Shown one piece after another: positions 8,240 through 16,622 of a stretch of 53,676 nucleotides of DNA. Both the position numbers and the translations under genes were made by a program. The notes under the pieces were generated by a model. That model was given only the letters and a program-made list of their open reading frames with translations. It ran no database searches and had not been told where the DNA came from. The stretch comes from Phycisphaerales bacterium (GTDB taxonomy: Bacteria > Planctomycetota > Phycisphaerae > SM23-33 > FEN-1343). The number at the start of each line of letters is the position of its first letter. The first letter of the stretch is position 1. Location of the stretch: contig PMYD01000018.1 in the NCBI GenBank assembly GCA_003171335.1, positions 1-53,676 on the forward strand, given 5' to 3'.

Positions 8240-8752
8240 ATGAGCCATTTGGTGCGTGTAGTCCATTTCGTGGAGGTTTTGGCCGTGCTGGGGTTGACGG
8301 TGGCGCTGGGCGGCTGCATCAGGCATCCGGCCACGCCGAACCTCGTCGGCGCGATGCAATGTGCCTGCTCGTTCGAGACGTTTAATGAGTTGGTTGCCGT
8401 CGCCGGCCTGTCGGGCACGCTGGAAGGCCCGGGGCCCTTCACGGTGCTGGCGCCCACAGATGCGGCCTTCGCCCGTCTGCCCGCGGGACGGCTGGAGGAA
8501 CTGCTGCGGCCGGAGAATCGCGCCCAACTGCGCCAGGTGGTGCTGTATCACATCCTCGGCCGCAAGTTTTCGCGCGCGGAGTTGCAGAAGCAGAGCACGC
8601 TGACCACGCTTTCCAACGAGGCCATCCAGGTGACCCCGGTGGGTCAAACCGTGCTGCTGAACGATCGCGTGCAGGTGTTTACGGGCGATATCGCCGCCTC
8701 CAACGGCGTTATCCATGCGCTGGATGGCGTGCTCACGCCGCCGGCGAAGTAG
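8240..8752 (+). CDS. Fasciclin (FAS1) domain lipoprotein
   Basis: This 170-residue protein is predicted to be exported and lipid-anchored: a hydrophobic stretch ends in the lipobox LTVALGGC (cysteine near residue 29). The rest is one FAS1 domain. It has the H1 region GPFTVLAPTDAAFARLP, the mid segment VVLYHILGRKFS and the closing H2 region ASNGVIHALDGVLTPPAK. FAS1 domains act in adhesion and surface binding, and bacterial versions are often small secreted proteins like this one. AAAGG at 8228-8232 fits the ATG at 8240 better than the upstream starts in the same frame. It is divergent from the PIG-L gene. Confidence 0.85.
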   Translation: MSHLVRVVHFVEVLAVLGLTVALGGCIRHPATPNLVGAMQCACSFETFNELVAVAGLSGTLEGPGPFTVLAPTDAAFARLPAGRLEELLRPENRAQLRQVVLYHILGRKFSRAELQKQSTLTTLSNEAIQVTPVGQTVLLNDRVQVFTGDIAASNGVIHALDGVLTPPAK

Positions 8753-8875
8753 CTGGCGGGCGCCGCCCTCGAACGCATCATCTCGCGATGCTGGTTTCTC
8801 CGTGCTGGCCCTTCACCGCTTGGGTCTGTATCATGCCCGCCTTGCCCGCAAGATGGCCTCAAACAGGAGCACGAC

Positions 8876-9556
8876 GTGGCGACGTACAAGATCAACATTG
8901 CGACCTGCCGCGGGCTGGATAAGCCGGCGGCCATGGTCAAGGCGATGGAAGAATACGGGCTGGCGGAAGGCCAGGAGATGGGCGTGCTGCACGCCTCGGA
9001 GGCCGGTAATGCGGCCTTCGGCACGCTGGTGCGGCGGACCAACCTCACGGTGCAGCGGCTGGATGTGAAAACCCGCCAGGTGGTCAGCGACCAGGTGGAA
9101 AAAGTGGCGCTCATCCCCTTCGGGGCCTTCCCGCAGGCCGAGCAGATCGAGGTCTATGCCGGCAGCGCCGCCACCATCAAGGAGGTCGAGGCGTTCCTGG
9201 CCGGGGCCTTGACCATGGCGGTGGTGGTGGACGCGATCGAGCTGGACGTGCTCGCCAGCGTGCAGAAGCTCATCAAGACGGTTCAGAAGTTCCAGCTCCG
9301 CGCGGCCCGCGCCAGTGACTACGCGGCCAGCAGCTACATGATGGGCCCGTACGCGCCCAAATTCATGGACACCGAGCACGGGCTGAAATTCCTGGATGAG
9401 TATGCCGAGGGCATCAAGACGGTGCAGGTGCGCTTCGCCGCCCCGGCCGGCCGCGCCACGGCCACGCTGTCGCCCAACGCCTGTTTCAGCTTCTCCTGCC
9501 ATGAAAATGACCAGCCGCACGTGCAGGATGTGTTGCGCAAGCTGGTGGGACGCTAG
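8876..9556 (+). CDS. Hypothetical protein, 226 aa, family not recognised
   Basis: I do not recognise this protein. It starts with GTG, preceded by AGGAG at 8865-8869. It has no signal peptide or membrane segment and looks soluble and cytoplasmic. The first half has mixed alpha/beta character (KINIATCRGLDKPAAMVKAM, then EGQEMGVLH). The middle, about 95-150, is helical (VEAFLAGALTMAVVVDAIEL). The C-terminal part contains AAPAGRATATLSPNACFSFS followed by CHEND, with two cysteines spaced CFSFSC that could bind metal. Codon use matches its neighbours, so it is probably a resident gene. It lies 123 bp after the fasciclin gene and ends just before a paired hairpin repeat. Confidence 0.65.
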   Translation: MATYKINIATCRGLDKPAAMVKAMEEYGLAEGQEMGVLHASEAGNAAFGTLVRRTNLTVQRLDVKTRQVVSDQVEKVALIPFGAFPQAEQIEVYAGSAATIKEVEAFLAGALTMAVVVDAIELDVLASVQKLIKTVQKFQLRAARASDYAASSYMMGPYAPKFMDTEHGLKFLDEYAEGIKTVQVRFAAPAGRATATLSPNACFSFSCHENDQPHVQDVLRKLVGR

Positions 9557-9559
9557 CGG

Positions 9560-9677
9560 TAGGGCGAGCAACTTGTTGCTCGCGGAACGGGGCCGGGAAG
9601 ACCAGTGGCAGATCTGAGACCCGCATGCAGAATGTGCGGCACGGAGAATTGCGCGAGCAACAAGTTGCTCGCCCTAC
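9560..9677. repeat. Inverted pair of GCGAGCAACTTGTTGCTCGC hairpins
   Basis: TAGGGCGAGCAACTTGTTGC and following bases at 9560-9583 recur as the reverse complement at 9653-9676. Each copy is itself palindromic around AACTTGTT, and about 70 bp of unrelated sequence separate them. The right copy ends only seven bases before the thioesterase start and occupies the place where a ribosome-binding site would be expected. Confidence 0.8.
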
Positions 9678-9682
9678 GGTAA

Positions 9683-10102
9683 ATGCACATGTCCGCCGAG
9701 CACACAACCGAGCTTCGCGTCCGCTACAGCGAGACCGACCAGATGGGCACGTTTTACAATTCCCGCGCCCTGGAGTGGTTCGAAGTCGGCCGCACGGAGT
9801 TGCTGCGCGCGCTGGGCCTGCCCTACGCCGAAATGGAGCAGCGCGGAGCCATGCTGCCGCTGGTCGAGGCGCACGTGGAATTCCTGGGGAGGGCGAGGTA
9901 TGACGATCGCCTGGTGATCAAAGCCCGCGTGGGCATGGATGGGCGGGCCAAGTTGCGATTTGACGTGACGATCGACCATGCCGACGGGGCGGCGGTGGCC
10001 AGAGGCTACACGGTGCACGCGGTGACCGACCCCTCAGGAAAGGTCGTTCGCCCGCCGGAATGGTTGGTGGCCGCAACGCAAGTCCGCGAGATGCTGGGAT
10101 GA
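9683..10102 (+). CDS. Hot-dog fold acyl-CoA thioesterase (4HBT family)
   Basis: This 139-residue cytoplasmic enzyme is of the YbgC/4-hydroxybenzoyl-CoA thioesterase type and hydrolyses acyl-CoA thioesters. RVRYSETDQMGTFYNSRALE (about residues 13-32) contains the catalytic aspartate of the ETDQMG motif, followed by the substrate-lining WFEVGRTELLR. The usual YH after the aspartate is YN here, a variation seen in the wider family. VEAHVEFLGRARYDD and later strands complete a single hot-dog domain. Two in-frame ATGs at 9683 and 9689 are possible. Neither has a clear ribosome-binding site, because a hairpin repeat abuts the start. Confidence 0.83.
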   Translation: MHMSAEHTTELRVRYSETDQMGTFYNSRALEWFEVGRTELLRALGLPYAEMEQRGAMLPLVEAHVEFLGRARYDDRLVIKARVGMDGRAKLRFDVTIDHADGAAVARGYTVHAVTDPSGKVVRPPEWLVAATQVREMLG

Positions 10103-10135
10103 TAGATGGCTTTCCGGCTCCCGGCCTTGGGGGAG

Positions 10136-10241
10136 CTAGAGCACTTTTGCTTTTCTTGTAGCGGTCGAATGGCCTAAAAATGAATGTTTTTAGGCCATTT
10201 CCAGCAAGAACATCGCTACACGATTTGTTAACCTGCTCTAG
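10136..10241. mobile_element. Small MITE-like palindromic element upstream of the TA-like operon
   Basis: CTAGAGCA at 10136-10143 is matched by TGCTCTAG at 10234-10241. Inside, AATGGCCTAAAAA (10169-10181) pairs perfectly with TTTTTAGGCCATT (10187-10199), and TTGTAGCG pairs with CGCTAC further out. The roughly 106-bp unit is non-coding. A similar CTAGAGC start appears at 7035. It marks the edge of the lower-GC operon that follows. Confidence 0.55.
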
Positions 10242-10377
10242 GCTGGCTATGTTGACACGGTGCAGCTTACTGGCTAAGGTCTGTGGTCTAAAGGCATAAG
10301 CGCCTTTCCGTCGATGAAACAGATTAGGCTTTATCCGGAAACGCGTCCGAGGATAGAATTTCGACAGGAGCGGCGGA

Positions 10378-11196
10378 ATGACAAAAAAGGCGATTCCATC
10401 CTACTCAAAGCCGCCCGTCGTTGAGGTCGTATGGGCCGCCCATTTTCCACCTCTGGAGTGGATGACTGCTGCACACGCAGGCGTCTATTGGCAGTTGGTG
10501 CAAAAAGACTTTCCCAACTGTGACGAGCAGGTGCCGATGGAACCCAAGGAGGAGCCCGCCGAGTTATTGCGTCCGCCTCAGCCGATTGCAACGTTACTTC
10601 AGAAGCCGCCTCTTTGTAGGCAGTGGTTCGTATCAGCCAGCGGAAATGATGTGATCCAATTGCAGCGCGACTGGTTCTGCGTCAACTGGCGAAAAGTCAG
10701 GCAAGAAGATCAGTATCCGCGGTATGAACGAATGGCTGAATCGTTCGCCGCGAGGTGGACGCAGTTTTGTGATTTCGTGAAGCAACAGGGCCAGGCGCCG
10801 CCGGAGGTGAAGCTGCTTGAGATGACATACATAAACAACATTTACAAAGAGCAAGGATGGTCGGATCCTAAGGAAATCGGCGAGGTCTTTCCGGCGGTAT
10901 CCTTTCAAGAGGAACATTTCGATTTTTTGCCGGCGCCAGCGACCTTCGCCAGCGGAATGGTGTTTGATATCAACGCGCAGGCCGGTCGTCTTTACGTTTC
11001 TTGCCGGCACGCGAGAGAGATAGACACTAACCGGGAATTCTTCCGGCTTGAGCTGGTCTCACGGGGGAGGCTCAATGGCGGTACACTTGATGACATAATG
11101 ACGTGGTTTGCGCACGCAAGGGAATGGATAGTGCGGGGATTTGCAGACCTGACGGATCGGGAGATTCAAGTCAAGCAATGGGGGCGAGAGAGATGA
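10378..11196 (+). CDS. TIGR04255-like family protein
   Basis: This 272-residue protein matches the pattern I know from the sporadically distributed TIGR04255 family: an early PPVVEVVWAAHF segment, a mid DVIQLQRDWFCVNWRK block, then YPRYERMAESFAARWTQF, and a C-terminal WFAHAREWIVRGFADLTDRE. No enzymatic motif, signal peptide or membrane segment is visible. The family's function is not established. It is the first gene of a tight operon: its stop codon TGA overlaps the ATG of the HicB-like gene (ATGA at 11193-11196). Base composition is visibly lower in GC than in the flanking genes, which suggests acquisition by transfer. A role as partner, regulator or effector of the toxin-antitoxin-like pair is inference from position only. 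Confidence 0.7.
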   Translation: MTKKAIPSYSKPPVVEVVWAAHFPPLEWMTAAHAGVYWQLVQKDFPNCDEQVPMEPKEEPAELLRPPQPIATLLQKPPLCRQWFVSASGNDVIQLQRDWFCVNWRKVRQEDQYPRYERMAESFAARWTQFCDFVKQQGQAPPEVKLLEMTYINNIYKEQGWSDPKEIGEVFPAVSFQEEHFDFLPAPATFASGMVFDINAQAGRLYVSCRHAREIDTNREFFRLELVSRGRLNGGTLDDIMTWFAHAREWIVRGFADLTDREIQVKQWGRER

Positions 11197-11807
11197 GATC
11201 ACAAGAGGCACTCCCAGCCGGGCACCAGGCTGCAAGCGACGCGTCTATGACTGTTGCGTCCATGGCTGTGAATGTCGCTTCCATGGCACTGACTATCGCC
11301 TCCGTGGCCAGGGTTACTGATCAAATGGAGCCCCCGGTCTTGGAAAACGCTATAACCCTCAGCGTCATTCGGGCAGGTCGCAGGCGCATTTTCCTGCGAT
11401 TTCCGATTCAAGCTGAGTTGAGTTTTGAAGAGGGTTTGTGGTGTTGTGAGCTTGAAGAGTTTCACATCATGGGGTTCGGGCCCACGCAGGATGATGCGAT
11501 CATCGCCTTCATGGAAGATTTCGCTCTAACCTATGACACGTTGAGCAACGAGGGTGATGAAAACCTAACGAAAGACGCGATTAGATTGCGCGACTGGTTG
11601 CGCGCAATAAACGGACGACAGGAGATCGATCAAGTGTGGGCCTTCGGGACCAAGTATTCTGCTTTGACGATGGCTTTTGCGGTTCCGCAACTACTTGTCG
11701 CTGATTCGGTCTTAGACAGGGCCGAGGTATACATCGCCGGCGTAGAGCCCTTGGGGAAGCGCGACGGGTACGTTATCGACGCACCGAGGCTTGTGGGGCT
11801 GATTTGA
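11193..11807 (+). CDS. HicB-like antitoxin candidate with an extended N-terminus (204 aa)
   Basis: Residues about 55-110 resemble the partial RNase H-like fold of HicB antitoxins: a strand-forming RRIFLRFPIQAELSFEEG, then WCCELEEFHIMGFGPTQDDA and a helix AIIAFMEDFALTYDTL. This matches the usual 'gWya..peL.g..a.GdT.eEAi.nl' layout. The N-terminus holds an unusual stretch rich in Ala, Ser, Met and Val (SMTVASMAVNVASMALTIAS), more like a hydrophobic helix than a normal HicB start. The C-terminal 90 residues are not recognised. It overlaps both neighbours: ATGA with the upstream gene, and the next gene's TTG overlaps its stop. It probably neutralises the HicA-like product. Confidence 0.6.
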   Translation: MRSQEALPAGHQAASDASMTVASMAVNVASMALTIASVARVTDQMEPPVLENAITLSVIRAGRRRIFLRFPIQAELSFEEGLWCCELEEFHIMGFGPTQDDAIIAFMEDFALTYDTLSNEGDENLTKDAIRLRDWLRAINGRQEIDQVWAFGTKYSALTMAFAVPQLLVADSVLDRAEVYIAGVEPLGKRDGYVIDAPRLVGLI

Positions 11808-12091
11808 GCTCTAGGAAAACACGGGAAATTGAGAAGGCCTTAATTTCCAAAGGTTTCCGGCCCGATTACGGAAGCCACATTTCTCTTTGGCTCTGCGTCA
11901 AAGACAAAAGAACTACGGTAAGGACAGTATTAAGCCACGGCATTCGGGAGTATGGCGAATCTTTGCTTGCAAAGCTGAAGAAGCAATTAGGGCTTTCAAC
12001 AAAGGCGCAATTGCTCGACCTGATTGATTGCCCGATGAGTGAAGAGCAATATATAGAGTATTTGATCGAAATCAGGCGAATAGAACTGTAG
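11804..12091 (+). CDS. HicA-like mRNA interferase toxin candidate
   Basis: The 95-residue product has the HicA layout: KTREIEKALISKGFRPDYGS followed by the active-site histidine (GSHIS), a basic beta-strand region with RTTVRTVLSHG, and a helical end LLAKLKKQLGLS. HicA toxins are dsRNA-binding-fold mRNA interferases with a single catalytic His. The C-terminal DLIDCPMSEEQYIEYL extends beyond the classic 60-residue HicA and is seen in a larger variant group. The start is a TTG at 11804, just before the upstream TGA stop, so translation is probably coupled. The order antitoxin-before-toxin is the reverse of the standard hicAB arrangement. Confidence 0.68.
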   Translation: MSSRKTREIEKALISKGFRPDYGSHISLWLCVKDKRTTVRTVLSHGIREYGESLLAKLKKQLGLSTKAQLLDLIDCPMSEEQYIEYLIEIRRIEL

Positions 12092-12154
12092 CGCGTTAAG
12101 GAGTTGTGCTCAAAGACTGTACCGCTTGAGGAAAGCGGGGGTCCTATCGGCGGC

Positions 12155-13204
12155 TCAATTCAGCTTCGCCCGAATCATCTCCGCCCTGGCCTTGGCCCTC
12201 TCATCCGGGGTCATTTCCCTGCCCGCGGCCTTTTGCAGATGCCCCGGCTGGCTGAAGAGGAACAGTTCGTTGACCGTCTGCAGGCTCAGGTCGCGGATTC
12301 GCCCCAGGTGCACGCCCAGGCGGATCAGCGAGAGGTGGAAGAGCGTTTCGCTGGTGGAAAGCAGCCGGGCACACCGCAACAGGCCCAGCGAGCGGAAAAC
12401 CTTGTCGTCGATGACGTCGGTCTTGCGGTCCACCAGGGCCTCGCGGGCCACTTTCTCGTACTGGATGATGTCGGGGATGATCTGCTCGCGGAAATCCTGG
12501 ATGATCTGCTTTTCCGTGCGGCCCAGCGTGGTCTGGTTGGAGACCTGGAAGAAATCGCCGCCCGCCTCGGTGCCCTCGCCGAACAGGCCGCGGATGGCCA
12601 GCCGCATGTCGCGGGCGGCCTGGAAGACTTTTTCGATCTCCCCGGTCATCTTCAGGGCCGGCAGGTGCAGCATCACCGACACGCGGATGCCCGTGCCCAC
12701 GTTGGTCGGGCAGGCCGTCAGGTAGCCGTAGCGGCCGCTGTAGGCATAGGCCACGCGCTTCTCGACGGCATCGTCGATGCGGTCGATGGTCTCGTAGGCG
12801 CTCTCAAGCTGAAGCCCCGTGGCCAGCACCTGCATGCGCAGGTGGTCTTCCTCGTTCACCATCAAGGCCACGGTCTCAGCGCCGTTGGCCAGCATGCGGC
12901 GGGCGCCCGAGCCGGCGGCATGCTGGCGGCTGATGAGCTGCCGCTCCACCAGGAACTGGCGGTCCAGCTCGACGGCCTGCTCCACATCGACCGTCAGCGG
13001 GTCATCCAGCACGCCGGCGGCGGTGATGGCGCCTTGCAGCGTGTCGGCGATCTGGCGGCGCTGGTCCTCGGAGCAACGCGACAGGAAGGGAAAGCCGGCC
13101 ACGTTCCGCGCCAGGCGGATCCGCGAGGAGATGACGATCTCCGCCAGCGGGCCGGTGCCCGCCAGCCACTGCGCCAGCCGATGGGACAGGTCGGACAACT
13201 TCAC
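12155..13204 (-). CDS. mcsB: Protein arginine kinase McsB
   Basis: This 349-residue phosphagen-kinase-fold enzyme phosphorylates arginine side chains on proteins, marking them for Clp proteolysis. Recognisable motifs are ISSRIRLARNVAGFPF (about residues 25-40), the substrate loop NEEDHLRMQ, the cysteine of TACPTNVGTGIR, and the nucleotide-binding segment RGLFGEGTEAGGDFFQVSNQ. Length is normal for the family. It is the last gene of the glyA-mcsA-mcsB operon and overlaps mcsA by 4 bases. No ctsR or clpC lies in the window, so the operon differs from the Bacillus ctsR-mcsA-mcsB-clpC arrangement. Confidence 0.93.
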   Translation of the reverse strand: MKLSDLSHRLAQWLAGTGPLAEIVISSRIRLARNVAGFPFLSRCSEDQRRQIADTLQGAITAAGVLDDPLTVDVEQAVELDRQFLVERQLISRQHAAGSGARRMLANGAETVALMVNEEDHLRMQVLATGLQLESAYETIDRIDDAVEKRVAYAYSGRYGYLTACPTNVGTGIRVSVMLHLPALKMTGEIEKVFQAARDMRLAIRGLFGEGTEAGGDFFQVSNQTTLGRTEKQIIQDFREQIIPDIIQYEKVAREALVDRKTDVIDDKVFRSLGLLRCARLLSTSETLFHLSLIRLGVHLGRIRDLSLQTVNELFLFSQPGHLQKAAGREMTPDERAKARAEMIRAKLN

Positions 13205-13698
13205 GAGGTCTCCAGCTTGTGAATCTCATCGCGCAGGCGGGCCGCCTGCTCGTACAGCTCGTTGACCACCGCATCCTTCAGCGCGGTTCGCAACCGCAGG
13301 AGCTGAGTTTGCCGCTGCTCATCGCCGCCGGCGTGGGTGGGCACCTTGCCCACGTGCTCGCCGGCGCCCTCATGGGCCCGCTGCAGCAGCGGCACCAGGG
13401 CCGTGGCGAAGGCCTCGTAGTCGTGCGGGCAGCCCAAGAGGCCCCCTTGGCGGAATTCCAGGAAGCTCATGCCGCAGTGGTCGCACACCAGCTCCCCCAG
13501 TTGCTTGGCCTGCTGCGTGTGGCTGATGAACTCCTCGAGCATCTGGTTGATGCCCATGGTCGGCTGGAGGGTGAGCCCCTCCTGCGTGGCGCACACCTCG
13601 CACAGGTGCTTTTCCAGCTTCTGACCATCGATGATCTCGGTCAGATGCACCGTCGCGGGTCGATCGCACTTGTCGCACTTGCGCTTATGCCCGTTCAT
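13201..13698 (-). CDS. mcsA: McsA-like zinc-binding, UVR-motif activator protein
   Basis: This 165-residue protein is the usual partner and activator of McsB. The N-terminal half has two zinc-binding cysteine pairs of the CxxC type, CDKC (residues 9-12) with CEVC (about 34), and then CDHC near residue 72 with a later cysteine in LLGCPHDY. The last 40 residues form a UVR motif, [20 protein letters not shown]. It overlaps mcsB by 4 bases downstream and glyA by 4 bases upstream, indicating translational coupling along the operon. Confidence 0.88.
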   Translation of the reverse strand: MNGHKRKCDKCDRPATVHLTEIIDGQKLEKHLCEVCATQEGLTLQPTMGINQMLEEFISHTQQAKQLGELVCDHCGMSFLEFRQGGLLGCPHDYEAFATALVPLLQRAHEGAGEHVGKVPTHAGGDEQRQTQLLRLRTALKDAVVNELYEQAARLRDEIHKLETS

Positions 13699-14954
13699 CG
13701 CACTGCCGGTATGGGGTAATTGTCACACAGCCGGGCCACATCCTGCGCGACCCGCGCAACGGTCTTCTCGTCGCCGTGGCCGGCCAGGATGCCGTCGATC
13801 CAGGCGGCCAGCATTTCCATTTGCGGCTCCTTCATGCCGCGGGTGGTCAGGGCCGGCGTGCCCAGGCGGATGCCCGAAGGATGCGTCGCCGGCCGGGAAT
13901 CAAAGGGAATTTTATTCTTGTTGCAGATGATATTGGCCGCCGAGAGCCATCGCTGGGCCTGGTCGCCGTCAATTTCGCCATCGCGGCTGCGCAGGTCCAC
14001 CAGCATCAGGTGGTTGTCCGTGCCGCCGGAGATCAGCCGCCAGCCGCGGGCCGTCAGGCCGGCCGCCAGGGCCTTGGCGTTGGCGATGATCTGGGCGGCG
14101 TACTGGCGGAAGGACGGCTCGGCGCATTCCTTGAGCGCCACGGCCTTGGCGGCGATGCAGTGCATCTGCGGCCCGCCCTGAATGCCGGGGAAAACCGCCT
14201 GGTCGACCTTCTTGGCCCATTTCTCCTTGCTCAGGATCATGCCGCCGCGCGGCCCGCGGTGCGTCTTGTGCGTGGTGGTGGTCACGAAGTCGGCATACGG
14301 CACCGGCGAGGGATGCACGTCGGCCATCACCAGCCCGGCGATGTGGGCGATATCGGCCATGAACACCGCGCCCGAGCGGGCGGCCACATCGGCGAAGGCG
14401 GCAAAGTCGATCGTCCGCGAATACGCCGACGCCCCCGCCAGGAGCAGGTGCGGTTTGACCTTGCGGGCCTGGCTGAGCACCTCGTCCATGTCGATCATCT
14501 CGGTGTCGTGGCGCACGCCGTAGTAAGAAGCGTTATACGCCTGGCCGGACATGTTGATGGACAGGCCGTGCGAGAGGTGCCCGCCGCACGAGAGGTCCAT
14601 GGCCAAAATGCGGTCGCCCGGCTTGAGGCAGGCCATGTACACCGCCAGGTTGGCGCCGGTGCCGCTGTGCGGCTGCACGTTGGCGTGCTCGGCGCCAAAG
14701 AGGGCCTTGGCGCGGTCGATGCACAGTTGCTCCACATCATCCACCACCCGGCAGCCGGCATAGTACCGCTTGCCCGGGTAGCCCTCCGCGTACTTGTCGG
14801 TCATCACCGAGCTGAGCGCCTGCAGCACCGCCCGGCTGGCGTGGTTCTCGCTGGCGATCAGGTTCAGCGAATGCTGCTGCCGCTGCTCTTCGCGGCAGAT
14901 CAGGTCGTATACTTCGCGGTCCGTTTGTTCCAAATCACACAAAGCCACCGTCAT
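13695..14954 (-). CDS. glyA: Serine hydroxymethyltransferase
   Basis: This PLP-dependent cytoplasmic enzyme converts serine and tetrahydrofolate to glycine and methylene-tetrahydrofolate. Family landmarks are [61 protein letters not shown], and the PLP lysine within [14 protein letters not shown]. The chosen ATG at 14954 gives 419 residues, normal for the family, and leaves the usual short lead before LIASEN. An in-frame ATG at 14996 would add 14 unsupported residues. AGGAGA sits immediately before 14954, closer than ideal. It is the first gene of the glyA-mcsA-mcsB operon, an unusual pairing of one-carbon metabolism with protein arginine phosphorylation. Confidence 0.93.
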   Translation of the reverse strand: MTVALCDLEQTDREVYDLICREEQRQQHSLNLIASENHASRAVLQALSSVMTDKYAEGYPGKRYYAGCRVVDDVEQLCIDRAKALFGAEHANVQPHSGTGANLAVYMACLKPGDRILAMDLSCGGHLSHGLSINMSGQAYNASYYGVRHDTEMIDMDEVLSQARKVKPHLLLAGASAYSRTIDFAAFADVAARSGAVFMADIAHIAGLVMADVHPSPVPYADFVTTTTHKTHRGPRGGMILSKEKWAKKVDQAVFPGIQGGPQMHCIAAKAVALKECAEPSFRQYAAQIIANAKALAAGLTARGWRLISGGTDNHLMLVDLRSRDGEIDGDQAQRWLSAANIICNKNKIPFDSRPATHPSGIRLGTPALTTRGMKEPQMEMLAAWIDGILAGHGDEKTVARVAQDVARLCDNYPIPAVR

Positions 14955-15118
14955 TCTCCTGCGCGTGCGAACAGCGACACTGTAGCGAAGGGTCATTCTA
15001 CAGTCCAGCCGGCGGCCGAGGTACGTGAGAAATGCCGACCGGCGATTGGCAATTCCAACCCGGGCCGGGATTGGCGTATAGTCTGGAAGTACCGGTCCTT
15101 TGAATAGAAAGAGCGGCT

Positions 15119-16108
15119 ATGCGGTTACACCTGGAACGACATCTGGACATTCCCTGCCGCCAGTTCGCCCACCCTACGCAAACCGTGGTGCGGCGCGACA
15201 TGACGGTCGCCCAGGCGGCCGAGGCCCTGCGCTCGCGGCAGGTCAGCGAGCGGGTGATCTACTTTTACGTGGTCGATGAGCAGGACAAGCTGTGCGGCGT
15301 GCTGCCGGCACGCGCGCTGATTTTGGGCCATCCCCAGGAGATGATCGACTCGCTCATGTCGCCGCCGGTGGTCTGCCGGGGCGAGCAGCCGCTGCGCGAG
15401 GCCTTGGCCATGTTCGCCCGCCATCGCTTTTTGGCCCTGCCGGTGGTGGATGAAGAGGACCGGCTCTTAGGGGTGATCGACCTGGACTTGTACTCCGAGG
15501 AAGCGGTCGACCGCGTCGTGGCCGAGCGCGAGGCGGATGTCTTTCAGCTCATCGGCGTGTGGATGGAGCAGTACCAGACGGGTCGGCCCTTCCAGGCGTA
15601 CCGGCTGCGGATGCCCTGGCTGGTGTGCAACCTGGTCGGCGGCATGCTCTGTGCGGCGGTGGCCACGCTGTTTGCCGGCGTGATCGCCCAGGTGGCGCTG
15701 ATCGCGGCGTTCATTCCGCTGGTGCTGACGCTGTGCGAGTCGGTGGCCATCCAGTCGCTGACGTTGAGCCTCCAGCGGCTGCATGTGGCGGCCGTGAACT
15801 GGCGGGGACTGGCCCGCCTGGGCGGCCGGGAGATCCGGGCCGCGCTGCTCCTGTCGGCCACGTGCGCCCTGGTCGTGGGGGCGGCCGCACTTTTCTGGGG
15901 CTGGCCGAACCATCATGCCGCACTCGTCCTGGCGGCGGCCATCCTGCTGGCCATGTGCCTGGCGGCGGTGGCCGGCGTGGTCGTGCCCTTGACCTTGCGG
16001 CTGCTGCGGCTGGACCCGCGCGTGGCCGCCGGTCCGGTGGTGCTCATGTGCGTCGATGTCGCCGCCCTGCTGGTCTACCTTGGCCTGGCCACGCTGGTTC
16101 TGAGGTAG
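15119..16108 (+). CDS. mgtE: MgtE-type magnesium transporter lacking the N domain
   Basis: This 329-residue inner-membrane protein is probably a Mg2+ channel. Residues about 10-140 are a CBS pair (VVDEQDKLCGVLPARALIL and LPVVDEEDRLLGVIDLDLYS), which normally senses Mg2+. From about 165 there are five hydrophobic segments. The third region, IPLVLTLCESVAIQSLT, matches the MgtE pore helix, where the usual GGNAGTQS is CESVAIQS. The last region, DPRVAAGPVVLMCVDVAALL, matches the DPAxASGP..D motif with its ion-binding aspartate. The N-terminal superhelical domain found in most MgtE proteins is missing. The altered pore motif leaves the ion specificity uncertain. Confidence 0.8.
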   Translation: MRLHLERHLDIPCRQFAHPTQTVVRRDMTVAQAAEALRSRQVSERVIYFYVVDEQDKLCGVLPARALILGHPQEMIDSLMSPPVVCRGEQPLREALAMFARHRFLALPVVDEEDRLLGVIDLDLYSEEAVDRVVAEREADVFQLIGVWMEQYQTGRPFQAYRLRMPWLVCNLVGGMLCAAVATLFAGVIAQVALIAAFIPLVLTLCESVAIQSLTLSLQRLHVAAVNWRGLARLGGREIRAALLLSATCALVVGAAALFWGWPNHHAALVLAAAILLAMCLAAVAGVVVPLTLRLLRLDPRVAAGPVVLMCVDVAALLVYLGLATLVLR

Positions 16109-16344
16109 ACCTGAATTGACGTAAGTGCCATTTTTACGCGCCGGCGGGACTACAAAAAAGAGGGACTTTTAAGCTAATTTATTAGCATATTTTTCGGAGA
16201 TTTCAGATTTTTAGTGTCATCATTTGTGATGATTTTGTGGATTTTTTTCACTAGCGCGCATATTTCAGGGCACTTTCGTGTGTGTCCTTATATAGAGGGG
16301 GACATTTTTTTCGAGAAACATTTATAGCGCGGTAGGACGAGCTT
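16109..16344. other. AT-rich non-coding stretch
   Basis: This stretch is markedly AT-rich for the window, with runs such as AGCTAATTTATTAGCATATT and TTTGTGGATTTTTTTCACT. AAGCTAATTTATTAGC includes a short palindrome. I see no gene. It could hold promoters for the lipoprotein cluster that begins at 16623, but no clear -35/-10 pair stands out. Confidence 0.4.
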
Positions 16345-16411
16345 GGTGCCGTGTCTGCTTTTTTGCAGCCACGGCACCCGGCGAAATCCTCCACGGCACC
16401 CGGCAACATCC
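16345..16411. repeat. GCAGCCACGGCACCC hairpin repeat, left boundary of the lipoprotein cluster
   Basis: GGTGCCGTGTCTGC, a T-rich loop and GCAGCCACGGCACCC form a hairpin, followed by GGCGAAATCCTCCACGGCACCCGGC. The same unit occurs twice, in inverted orientation, at 20494-20690, just beyond the other end of the five-gene lipoprotein cluster. Confidence 0.8.
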
Positions 16412-16622
16412 ACTCCGTCTGGCCTGGCCCTATTTGCCTCTCGCCTGATGCTGGCTCATGCCGATATATCCATCTTCCGTCGCCTGCCCGGCGGCGCGAA
16501 TGCAAAATGTGCTGGAACGGGTGGGCGGGGCAATCGTACCATCTGCCTCTGGCCTCGGCCGCGGAGTCGAGAGGACCGGTGTTCTGGCGCCCGTAATCAA
16601 AACGTCTGTAAGGGACCGTGAC

